Shown: positions 7,830-14,662 of the stretch, one piece after another
Numbering within the stretch: the stretch's first letter is position 1
Layout of the letters: the number at the start of each line of letters is the position of its first letter
NCBI GenBank assembly: GCA_016256075.1
Contig: SDVU01000344.1
Coordinates: 1 to 14,662 of the forward strand
Length of the DNA: 14,662 bases
Reading direction: 5' to 3'
Source: Dictyocoela muelleri
Taxonomy: Eukaryota > Microsporidia
The notes under the pieces: model-generated
Told to the model about the DNA's origin: nothing
Database searches by the model: none
Seen by the model: only the letters and a program-made list of their open reading frames with translations
Program-made: the position numbers and the translations under genes

Positions 7830-8886
7830 CAATAATTTAACAAAAAAGGGAAAAGGATCTTTACGTCGGAAATGTGAAAACATAAATGTAAAAAATGGAG
7901 AATTGTACTATGTTAAACATGGTCATGAAAAACGTATTGTAGCTAGACATGAATCAACAATAAGGAATGAAATAATAAAAGAATTTCATAACATGGATCA
8001 TGTCGGCATAAAATCAACATTTAATAGGATTTGTGAAAAATACATTGGTATAAATTTAAATGATGTCAGAAAATTCGTTGAAACATGTGTAAATTGTCAA
8101 AGGGAATCATTGCCTAATCTACAGAGATCTATAACCCTAATAATACCCGATTATGTAAGAGAGAGACTTATTGTTGATACAATCGATATTACCTTTTATC
8201 GACACAATAATAATGATTATCGGTATATATTTACATTTTTTGACTCATTCAGTAAATATGCTTGGGCTTATCCTGCTAGAAATAAAAATGGTGAAACATT
8301 TTTATCTATACTTAGATATCATTTCTATTTTGAGGGAACATGGGCAAAGCTTCACAGTGACAATGGAGGTGAGTTTTTTAATCGAGCAACATTGGAAGTA
8401 TTATCTGAGTTTAATATAGAATTTGTCGTGTTCGACCTTATCATTCCCAGTCACAGGGTCTGATAAAAAGCTTTAATCGAACATTGAAATCAAGACTAAG
8501 AAAATGTATCAATGGAAATGATAATGTGTGGATTAATAATTTAATAAGAATTGTATTTTTATATAACAATACAGTCCACAGAGCTACAAAAATGAAGCCT
8601 TTTATTTTATCAAAAATTTTGATTTTGCGGTCTTTTCTTTATATTAACCATCTCAAAATTTCAACAATGACTTAATAAGACAAAAATTAATTGAATATCT
8701 CAATACATATCGAAGAGAATTTGAAATCAGAACTAGAGAACAAATTACAGTAAATTCACGAGTTTTACTAGTAAAACCATATGACGGAATAAGAGCGAGG
8801 CGGTGTCATTCTTTAGACTCGTTGTATTACAATTATGAGTGGATTATAGTTCATATTGAAGAGAACCAATGTATCCTAAAAAATAC
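7830..8886 (+). pseudogene. Retroviral-type integrase, fossil
   Basis: The longest open stretch (7903-8463, 186 residues) shows an H2C2-type zinc-binding module (EFHNMDHVGIKSTFNRI followed by CVNCQRESLP) and an rve integrase core with VDTIDITFY and WAKLHSDNGGEFFNRA, the two Asp-containing motifs. Material downstream continues the same fold: LIRIVFLYNNTVHRATKMKP, then a probable small beta-rich C-terminal domain with LDSLYYNYEWIIVHIEEN. These enzymes join DNA ends into target DNA in the nucleus. The N-terminal KNGELYYVKHGHEKRIV and the C-terminal part both match element B, so the two are one family. The coding region ends where the palindrome starts. Broken, with perhaps two to four breaks. 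A Ty3 or Maverick origin was considered but no companion genes are seen. Confidence 0.8.
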
Positions 8887-8912
8887 TGTTACGACATATA
8901 ATGCCCCCCCTG

Positions 8913-9090
8913 CAAATAATGACCCCCTATCAAATTAAATTTGAAATTTAAAAAATTAATTTTTGATAATAAAAATTAATTGAGAGCCTCGCGACAAATA
9001 ATGTCCCCTTTTTTATTAAGAGAAAAATCGATTTTTGATAATGAATTTTATTAATAAAATAATTAAAACCGTGACCTTGCAAATAATGTC
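8913..9090 (+). repeat. Subterminal repeat units, left arm
   Basis: A motif close to CAAATAATGTCCCC begins at 8913 (as CAAATAATGACCCCC), 8995 and 9080, with spacings of 82 and 85 bp. Units share an intervening TTTTTGATAATAA-type segment. These are candidate integrase-binding repeats; binding is inferred from position and repetition. Confidence 0.75.
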
Positions 9091-9429
9091 CCCCTAATTT
9101 TATAATAAAAAAATCAATTTTTTGAAATTAAATTTTATTAATAAAATTTTTTCAAAATTTTAATTTAATTATTTTTTTATTTATTAATAATGTTTTTTAA
9201 TTTTAAATATTAATTTATATTCAATTAAATAATTTTATTATTTCGCTGTTAATTTTTAACTGGTTGGTTCTCAAATATTACCGTTATAAGTGTCGCTATT
9301 GTTAAATTATTCAATTGAATTTAAATAATTATTTAAAATTAAAAAACATTATTAATAAATAAAAAAATAATTAAACTAAAATTTTTATTCATTAATTCAT
9401 TATCAAAAATTGATTTTTCTCTTAATAAA

Positions 9430-9818
9430 AAAGGGGAGAAGACATTATTTGTAAGGCCACGGTTTTAATTATTTTATTAATAAAATTTATTATCAAAAAA
9501 TTGATTTTTTTATTATAAAATTAGGGGGACATTATTTGCAGGGTCGCGGTTTTAATTATTTCATTAATAAAATTCATTATCAAAAAATTGATTTTTTTAT
9601 TAATAAATTAGGGGTGACATTATTTGCAGGGTCACGGTTTTAATTATTTTATTAATAAAATTTATTATCAAAAATTGATTTTTCTCTTAATAAAAAGGGG
9701 GGACATTATTTGTCGTGAGGCTCTTATTAATTTTTTTTATCAAAAATTGATTTTTTTAAATTTCAAATTTAATTTGATAGGGGTCAGTATTTGCAGGGGG
9801 ACATTATATGTCGTAACA
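9430..9818 (-). repeat. Subterminal repeat units, right arm (expanded)
   Basis: The complementary motif GACATTATTTG begins at 9441, 9528, 9616 and 9702, with spacings of 87, 88 and 86 bp, followed by a diverged copy at 9783 (GTCAGTATTTG) and the terminal copy at 9800. Three units are near-identical tandem repeats with GGTTTTAATTATTT and ATCAAAAAATTGATTTTTTT. The right arm therefore has about two more units than the left arm. Confidence 0.78.
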
Positions 9819-9823
9819 ATTTT

Positions 9824-9976
9824 AACTTATTATTGTTAATTTTTTATATATTTATTTTTATTAATATATTGATTTGTTAATAATTTTATTTAATGAAATT
9901 TTTGTTGATGGCGGGAGTTGAACCCACCACATAATAGTTAATACAATTCATCTTAATCTTTGCCAAATAAACACAA
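9824..9976 (-). mobile_element. tRNA-derived SINE-like element, copy 1
   Basis: On the minus strand the head has a perfect-looking RNA polymerase III B box, GGTTCAACTCC (9914-9924), within a T-arm-like stem GTGGG/CCCGC, and a weaker A box, TGGCAAAGATTAAG (about 9954-9967). The following ~80-bp AT-rich tail (ATTTCATTAAATAAAATTAT and onward) matches the tail of the copy at 10230-10380. A working tRNA is unlikely because the acceptor and anticodon arms do not pair convincingly. It starts six bases after the palindromic element. Confidence 0.55.
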
Positions 9977-10229
9977 AAATATATATTTACTGATTATTAA
10001 TTATACTTTTTTGTAATAACTGTATTTTTAAAAAAAAATAGTTAAAATCTTGTCTATATAATTTATTTACATAGTTGTTATTTTTTAATGATCTTTATAA
10101 TCTAATAAAAATTTATAATAAATCATAAATATATTATAATTTGTAAAATGTAAAATTTAAGTTAGAAATAAAAATTTACATCTTTAAATATTAAATTTAT
10201 TATTTAAATATATTTAAAAATTAAATTTT
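9977..10229. other. AT-rich spacer between tRNA-like copies, no gene seen
   Basis: The stretch is almost entirely A and T with short homopolymers. I see no reading frame, clear repeat or RNA motif apart from local AT palindromes such as those around 10100-10150. Confidence 0.6.
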
Positions 10230-10380
10230 GGAGTTGTGACTTAGTGGTAATCGGAAATTAGATTCACTATTATGTGGTGGGTTAAACTTTCGCCGTCAAC
10301 AAAAATTTCATAAAATAAAATTAATAACAAATCAATATATTAATAAAAATCAATAATTAAAAAATAAACATAATAAGTAT
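10230..10380 (+). mobile_element. tRNA-derived SINE-like element, copy 2
   Basis: The head carries a good A box, TGACTTAGTGG (10237-10247), and a degraded B box, GGTTAAACTTT (10280-10290), 32 bases further on. The GTTG...CAAC ends (10233 and 10297) resemble an acceptor stem. The tail, from CAAAAATTTCATAAAATAAA to AACATAATAAGTAT, matches copy 1 in inverted orientation. Copy 2 has kept the A box and copy 1 the B box, which together argue for a common tRNA-like ancestor. Confidence 0.55.
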
Positions 10381-10387
10381 AAATAAT

Positions 10388-10436
10388 AAAAGCGACGCGC
10401 TTCGCGCAATGCCCGCTCTTCGCGCGGGACATATTA
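10388..10436 (+). repeat. GC-rich repeat, copy 1
   Basis: A sharp GC island reads GCGACGCGCTTCGCGCAATG and then CCCGCTCTTCGCGCGGGACA. It contains two small hairpins (GCGC-TT-GCGC type and CCCGC/GCGGG). CTCTTCGCGCG and the spacing of its GC blocks recur at 10660-10706. It resembles the GC-rich ends of the fold-back element at 1751-2105. Confidence 0.55.
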
Positions 10437-10578
10437 ATAAAGCCGTTAATTTCATACATAAAAAATTATAATACTAGTTCTCAGATGCTTATTTAATTGA
10501 ATGATAATAATATATTATAATGATTCATTATTTTGATGTAGTATTGATTCCCGCATAATGTTACTCTTCTCGCATAGA

Positions 10579-10618
10579 TGTAACGCGTCTGACATGGCTG
10601 TAACGCGTCACACATGAC
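10579..10618 (+). repeat. Two tandem 20-bp repeats
   Basis: TGTAACGCGTCTGACATGGC (10579-10598) is followed immediately by TGTAACGCGTCACACATGAC (10599-10618). Each contains the palindrome ACGCGT and a CATG. The pair lies between the two GC-rich repeats. Function is unknown; a protein-binding pair is possible. Confidence 0.7.
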
Positions 10619-10659
10619 AATCTGAAATAATAACTATAAAATATATTGTAATTAAGATA

Positions 10660-10706
10660 TAAAATGCGCGCGCTGTTTGCATGCTCACTCTTCGCGCGCC
10701 ACAATT
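10660..10706 (+). repeat. GC-rich repeat, copy 2
   Basis: AAAATGCGCGCGCTGTTTGC and then CACTCTTCGCGCGCCACA align directly with 10388-10436 (shared CTCTTCGCGCG and the same block order). The outer GCGCGC segments can pair with each other as a hairpin. The ~225 bp between the copies may be a small element with these as its ends. Confidence 0.5.
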
Positions 10707-11190
10707 ATATTTATTGTTTTTAAGTCGAAGCTTTTTTTCTTTTATTTCCCGTAAGCTGTGATAATCATAAAACAATGAAAACACATTCAAGATACAAAAA
10801 TTTTAACATACTGCGAAACAATAAAGTGTTTTAGATGAGGTAAAACTCGTTTCTACACGCTCTACTCGAATATCTATACACCACGTATGTCTAAAGCAAA
10901 ATTTACATCACCCTCTACATCTTTCACATTCTATTTTAATTGTTATAGCTAAAATATAATAAGATATTTAATGGCAATATTTTTTTTGTTATGACTATGT
11001 AGGTTATTTTTTTATTCTTTTAATATGGAGATTAAATATCCGGAAACCTTCGAAATGTATAGAAATACATTTAATGATGATAATTATTACAAATATATAA
11101 TAAATACAGGGATAATGAAACAATAATATTTTATTCGTTGAACTATTTAAAATTTGCGTAACTCTAAAAAAATTGAAGTAATGCCCCCTT
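10707..11190. other. Intergenic stretch, no gene recognised
   Basis: No supported gene, repeat or RNA was found. Composition is AT-rich with a slightly GC-richer part at 10840-10930. A minus-strand open frame at 10608-10790 runs through the GC-rich repeat and has no recognisable motif. Confidence 0.5.
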
Positions 11191-11191
11191 T

Positions 11192-11279
11192 ATACAACTC
11201 CCAAGGATTTTTCACAATTACTGATTTTACAGGAAGATTTTTGTAAGAAAAATATTCCTGTATTCACGCATTTTTGGCA
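11192..11279 (-). pseudogene. Possible zinc-binding fragment of a transposase
   Basis: One minus-strand frame reads CQKCVNTGIFFLQKSSCKI followed by SNCEKS. The paired Cys-x-x-Cys and the later cysteines resemble the N-terminal zinc ribbon of ISXO2/Merlin or MULE-type transposases. Downstream frames are broken and show no clear DDE motif. The match is short and could be chance, so I give it as a possibility only. Confidence 0.22.
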
Positions 11280-11587
11280 AAAAAATAGAGCGTTCATATA
11301 TTTAAGTGTTCGATTTTTTAAATAAAAGTGTTTACATGAGTTTTAAAATATTGATATAGGTTTTGTTATAGACTTATACAATTCTTTGCATAGATGTTTT
11401 CCTTTGACAAAACTTGCAAAATGTTTATTTCATTTAAGTTTAATAATAGTGAGATACTTAAAACACAATTTTATAACTAAATATAAAAACACCCAACAAT
11501 TTAAAAATTTGTGAAATATATTCATTTCTTGTCATTTATACGAATAGATAAAATTTTGATATAATTTAAAAAAGTAAATCTAAAAAC

Positions 11588-11822
11588 GAATGAAAATGAT
11601 TCCTTGGAATTTAGAAATAGGTTCAAGGATGATTTTATCTTAAACAATATATATATATATAAAAACAGAGATTTTTAGTCCGTGCGTGTGAGAATCATTG
11701 ATGATTTGCCTTATAATACTAATAATTCAAAGGAATACCACAGGTATTTATATTCTGTAATCAAACAAAAGAGTAGAATGATTGGCTTAATTATCGACAT
11801 GTTAAAAAGAGGAAAGAAGAAT
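11588..11822 (+). pseudogene. Possible coding remnant, unrecognised
   Basis: One frame gives about 78 residues with a single stop (TAG at about 11673). It contains DSLEFRNRFKDDFILNN and, later, KEYHRYLYSVIKQKSRMIG then LIIDMLKRGKKN. Residue use (few homopolymers, mixed charged and hydrophobic residues) is more protein-like than the surroundings, and an interrupted (TA) run lies inside it. I do not recognise the family. No start signal or partner gene supports it. Confidence 0.25.
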
Positions 11823-11880
11823 TAGGATAAATAATGAATTGTTTAAGAATGAGAAGATAAACAATTGAAGAAAGTTACCA

Positions 11881-11930
11881 ATAGTTAAAAATAGTTAAAA
11901 ATAGTTAAAAATAGTTTGAAATAGTTAAAA
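11881..11930 (+). repeat. 10-bp tandem repeat, five units
   Basis: ATAGTTAAAA is repeated with exact 10-bp phase at 11881, 11891, 11901 and 11921; the unit at 11911 reads ATAGTTTGAA. A diverged sixth unit follows. It lies ~55 bases before the left end of integrase element B. Confidence 0.9.
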
Positions 11931-11984
11931 ATACTATGAAAGTACATAATTTTAAGAAAATTTTAATTATTTCTAAGAAATTAT

Positions 11985-12200
11985 TGTTGCAACAAATTAT
12001 GTCTTCCTGCAAATTATGCCCCTATTAAATTTAGAATTTAAAAAAAAACATTATTTGATAATAAAATTTTATTAATAGTGTCGTATCAAATTATGTGTCC
12101 TTTTATTCAATATGTCAGAAATCATTTTTTGATAAGAAATTTTATTAATGAAAACGCCAGAAAAAATCAGCAAATTATACACCCTTTTATTTTTATTATA
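11985..12200 (+). repeat. Left TIR of integrase element B
   Basis: This ~200-bp arm contains CAAATTATGCCCCTATT, CAAATTATGTGTCCTTTTAT and CAAATTATACACCCTTTTAT at roughly 80-90-bp spacing. It has an outer 17-bp stretch (about AAATTATGTCTTCCTGC) with no counterpart in the right arm. ATGTCAGAAATCATTTTTTG matches the right arm exactly in inverted orientation. Confidence 0.82.
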
Positions 12201-12299
12201 AAATCATATTTAACAACTTAATCATTATTGCAAATCACAATTTTAATTTCTAAAATATTTATCTGCTATCATGGCAAACACTTTTAAAATACTTGACGA

Positions 12300-13480
12300 A
12301 ACATAAAAAAATATTATTATTTATTTATCAATGAATCGATATCCTTCGAATTTTAACAGAGATGAAAGAAAAACATTAAAGATAAAAGCAAAAACTTTCA
12401 AATTAAAAAATAACATTCTATATTTATGTGAAAATGGGATAGAAAAGGTGTATGTTTGTAAATGATTTGAATAAAAAAATAATATTATAAACTCATAATC
12501 AAGATATGTTAGAATAAGAGCGACAAATGAAAAAAGACTCTTTTTTATGGTATAAAAATAAAAAATATATCATCGATTTTTAATATTTACAGAAATTTTA
12601 TCAGAAAGAGACCGCCTATAAAAACACTACTATAATCCCAATAGTTACTTTGTTTCCAAATGAAAGATTAATTGTTGACACTATCGATGTGAGAATATAC
12701 AGTTAGCACAAAAAAAATTATAAGTATATATTTACATTCATTGATTCATTTACAGAGTGTAGGTGGCCTTAAAAATTGAAGAAAAAATACGGTGGCTCAT
12801 TTTCAAAAAAAAATGTTAAAAAAAATAATTTGAAGGTTTGTGGATGAAAAAATCATAGTAATAATGCTCAGAATTAATATTCAGAAGTTAGAGGGTGTAT
12901 TGAGAATTTAATCTAAAATCTGCTATAGCACCCTTATCATCCATGAACTCAAGGCCAATTTGAACGATTTAACCGAACTATAAAAGAAAAACCTAGAAAT
13001 GGTATGCATATGGGTCAATTAAACTGAGAAAAACATTTGATAATGAGGTTTATCACTATAAAAATACAAATCATACAGCCACTCGCTTTAAGCCATTTGT
13101 TTAATATAGAGGTTTTGACATTAATATATCATATGGATATTATATAACCAAGAAAATGATATGAATCTGTGAGGTTAAGATTTATGAATATGTTGAATGT
13201 TACAGACGTGAATATAATGTTCGACATTTTGATAATATAGTTATAGGTTCAGACGTTTTTGTTGCGAGACCTTATACACTACAGATTGCCCTAAGAAGGC
13301 ATGTGTTAGAATCACTATACTATCTAAATAATTTTTTAGTTATTGATGTTGAAGAAAAAAATATTAAAACTCTAGATATATCCACAGGTGGAATTAAATT
13401 TTACAAATCGGCAGTTCTTAAAGCTTTTTTCAAAATTAAATTAAAATTTTTTATCATACAAATTATATTTTTTAAATATT
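12300..13480 (+). pseudogene. Integrase relic of element B, fossil
   Basis: Scattered short frames correspond, in order, to the integrase of element A. There is an N-terminal LKNNILYLCENGIEKVYV (A has KNGELYYVKHGHEKRIV), a middle region with FDNEVYHYKNTNHTATRFKP (A has FLYNNTVHRATKMKP), and a C-terminal domain with GSDVFVARPYTLQIALRRH and VLESLYYLNNFLVIDVEE. The C-terminal part runs ~30 residues further than in A (TGGIKFYKSAVLKAFF), showing what the palindrome cuts off there. Roughly ten or more breaks; I see no sign that it could make protein. Confidence 0.7.
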
Positions 13481-13825
13481 AATTACTTTAGAAACTTAGA
13501 TTTTTTTGTCATTTCTATGTTTTATTAAACTTTTGAAACAAAACATTAAATTAAACCCAATAAAAATTTTAAAATTTAGAAACAAATAAAGACAATCTTA
13601 AATTAGTTCGCCGATATATATAATTTCCGAATTTTTTTATTTCCATTATCTTATCCAAAAAATAAAAAAAAATAATAACTTAAGCCATAATTTTTTTGTT
13701 CAAATATTTCATTCTTGTCAACATATATCATTATAATAAATCTGTAATAGGTTTGTCACGTATTTGTTTATAAATGTGCGCATATTTGTATAATTCATTA
13801 ATTGTAATTGAATTATATTATTTAA
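13481..13825. other. AT-rich 3' noncoding part of element B
   Basis: Between the end of the integrase relic and the right TIR I see no gene, RNA or repeat. This fits an untranslated region of the element. Confidence 0.5.
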
Positions 13826-14022
13826 AAATATAAAAGGGTTCTAATTTTCTGATTTTTTTCTGGAGTTTTCATTAATAAAATTTTTTATCAAAAAATGATT
13901 TCTGACATATTAAATAAAAGAAGGGATAATTTGACACGATACTAGTAATTAAATTTTATTTTCAAAAAATGATTTTTTTTAATTTTAAATTTAATTTAAT
14001 AGGGGCATAATTTGTTGCATCA
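13826..14022 (-). repeat. Right TIR of integrase element B
   Basis: This is the inverse of 11985-12200, with CAAAAAATGATTTCTGACAT and a terminal AGGGGCATAATTTGTTGC. The three internal motif copies are present but diverged. The two arms remain readily alignable, although the coding region between them is heavily decayed. Confidence 0.82.
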
Positions 14023-14082
14023 TTTATAATTAATGAATATTTAGTTTTTTTTTCATTTTATAATCTATTTTTCAATATATAT

Positions 14083-14185
14083 ATACTATTTTTTATATTT
14101 AATTAAATATTTTTTCTGGGTATTTTTTATATTTTATTTACCATTTTTTATATTTTTTTCACTATTTTTATATATTTTATTAATT
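14083..14185. repeat. Low-complexity T-rich repeats
   Basis: Degenerate units around CTATTTTTTATATTTT recur several times (near 14085, 14120, 14145 and 14162). The complement of this pattern weakly resembles the 10-bp repeats on the other side of element B. No coding is visible, and 14186-14477 is likewise plain AT-rich sequence with one short GC patch at 14205-14235. Confidence 0.4.
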
Positions 14186-14477
14186 TATCTGTTTTTTTCC
14201 TAGAACGAGACCCCCGTCCCAATAAAAATACCGGGTACATTAAGAAACAAATATTTATAAGTTTTTTAATTTAAGCCTATATAAAAATTTAGCATCTTAT
14301 TAAATTATAATTCTGTATTGGGTGAACGAGCTTTTAAAATTTAAATTTATAACCAAAAATTACTATTATTAAAGATATTTTATAAAATAATATTTTTTAT
14401 ATTTTTTATACACCCTTTTTTTCTTTAAGCTAAATTAATATAAATTTTTTTAATTTAAAATTATTATATATATTACA

Positions 14478-14662
14478 TGTTGACAACATCCATAGTTGCC
14501 AACCCGGAGAGTTGTCTCCTACCGTGGTCTGTGACCTTTGGTTCTTGATGTTCCTATAACACGTCACTTCCTAAGCTACCCGAAGCCCAGCTGTATACGC
14601 TATCTTTGTTTTATCAATGACTCAGCAGAATACAGGTAATTAGTGGCTTTTCATGAATTAAT
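14478..14662. other. GC-richer block at window end, unidentified
   Basis: Composition changes abruptly at TGTTGACAACATCCATAGTT and stays near 45% GC by eye to the window end. The start with TG, preceded by AT-rich DNA, would suit the end of a mobile element such as an LTR, but the partner end lies outside the window and I see no coding motif. It could also be the edge of unique host sequence. Confidence 0.3.

Larger units (their letters stand above)
7488..8886 (+). mobile_element. Integrase element A (Ginger-like), fossil, interrupted at its right side
   Basis: An integrase-coding fossil is preceded by a ~250-bp region homologous to the ends of the palindrome at 8887-9818 and of the second integrase element at 11985-14022. 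No reverse transcriptase, RNase H, protease or gag lies beside it. The coding part is cut off where the palindromic element begins. It looks moderately preserved, with perhaps two to four breaks, clearly younger than element B. Ginger-like is an inference from a lone retroviral-type integrase combined with inverted ends. The left boundary is approximate because its ends have diverged. Confidence 0.6.
8887..9818. mobile_element. Palindromic non-autonomous element of the integrase family
   Basis: This 932-bp fold-back element starts TGTTACGACATATAATG and ends with the reverse complement CATTATATGTCGTAACA. The TG...CA ends fit the TGTNR start known for Ginger elements. Arms (8887-9238 and 9306-9818) are very similar to each other around a ~66-bp unique centre (9239-9305) and contain no long conserved reading frame. 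Each arm is built from AT-rich units of ~81-88 bp carrying a motif near CAAATAATGTCCCC. No exact target duplication is seen: the left flank is AATAC and the right flank ATTTT. It probably arose from element ends by deletion and inversion, and it sits at the 3' part of integrase A. Confidence 0.75.
11985..14022 (+). mobile_element. Integrase element B (Ginger-like), fossil with both TIRs
   Basis: This is an element of about 2.04 kb with TIRs at both ends and an integrase relic between them. The left end begins TGTTGCAACAAATTATG, which fits the TGTNR start described for Ginger transposons. The right end is the approximate inverse, CATAATTTGTTGCATCA. TTAT lies directly before the left end and one base beyond the right end, a possible 4-bp target duplication. 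No reverse transcriptase, gag or capsid genes are present, which argues against an LTR element. It is badly broken (ten or more breaks) and looks older than element A and the palindrome. Confidence 0.68.

Noticed and set aside
8171-8419. 82-codon plus-strand open frame
   Set aside because: It lies in another frame of the integrase region and has no domain of its own.
7488-8886. Integrase region considered as an LTR retrotransposon or Polinton piece
   Set aside because: No reverse transcriptase, RNase H, gag, DNA polymerase B or capsid is seen nearby, and the ends are inverted repeats. A truncated piece of such an element cannot be completely excluded.
9430-9720. Regular ~87-bp repeats considered as a CRISPR array
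   Set aside because: Whole units repeat, including the supposed spacers; they belong to one arm of a palindrome, and the setting is eukaryotic.
9624-9839. 71-codon plus-strand open frame
   Set aside because: It is contained in the tandem repeats of the palindrome's right arm, and its peptide merely repeats the unit.
9904-9976. Functional tRNA gene on the minus strand
   Set aside because: The B box and T stem are good, but the acceptor and anticodon stems do not pair, and the copy is followed by a tail shared with a second degraded copy.
10608-10790. 60-codon minus-strand open frame
   Set aside because: It runs through a GC-rich repeat and has no motif or supporting context.
11645-11665. 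TA dinucleotide run
   Set aside because: It is a short microsatellite of a kind expected by chance in DNA this AT-rich.

Overview
The window is very AT-rich (roughly 80%, by eye) and I recognise no intact host gene. It is a graveyard of transposable elements and fold-back repeats. Several fragments resemble elements common in microsporidian genomes: an IS630/Tc1-type transposase, an ISXO2/Merlin-type transposase, a pogo/jerky-type transposase, a Ty3-like gag-protease fossil, and stand-alone integrases. No introns or spliceosomal signals are evident. A microsporidian is my best guess from this combination, but it is an inference; another compact or AT-rich eukaryote is possible.

Layout, left half. 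1-102 is a near-perfect palindrome at the window edge. 248-1621 is a Tc1/mariner-type transposon with TA target duplication, ~138-bp terminal inverted repeats (TIRs) carrying repeated internal motifs, and a broken transposase. 1751-2105 is a fold-back MITE-like repeat. About 2200-4000 (minus strand) is a badly decayed LTR-retrotransposon fossil with gag and protease pieces. 4089-4730 holds two copies of a ~260-bp fold-back unit joined by a third inverted repeat. 4888-5130 is a Merlin/IS1016-type transposase remnant. 5291-5651 contains a ~133-bp palindrome between short direct repeats. 5717 to about 7400 is a pogo/jerky-type transposon with its left TIR but no visible right TIR.

Layout, right half. 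7488-8886 is an integrase-coding element with a degenerate TIR. A 932-bp palindromic non-autonomous element (8887-9818), made of the same family's ends, abuts or interrupts its coding region. Two tRNA-like short elements lie head to head (9824-9976 and 10230-10380). GC-rich direct repeats sit at 10388-10706. A second integrase element (11985-14022) keeps a TIR at both ends. The last 185 bases turn abruptly GC-richer.

The most interesting system is the family represented by 7488-8886, 8887-9818 and 11985-14022. It has a retroviral-type integrase with no visible reverse transcriptase or gag, long TIRs starting near TG, and TIRs built from spaced copies of a motif close to CAAATAATGTCCCC. This resembles Ginger-type integrase DNA transposons, and the palindrome looks like their MITE. 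As a precaution these integrase elements are described only as fossils.
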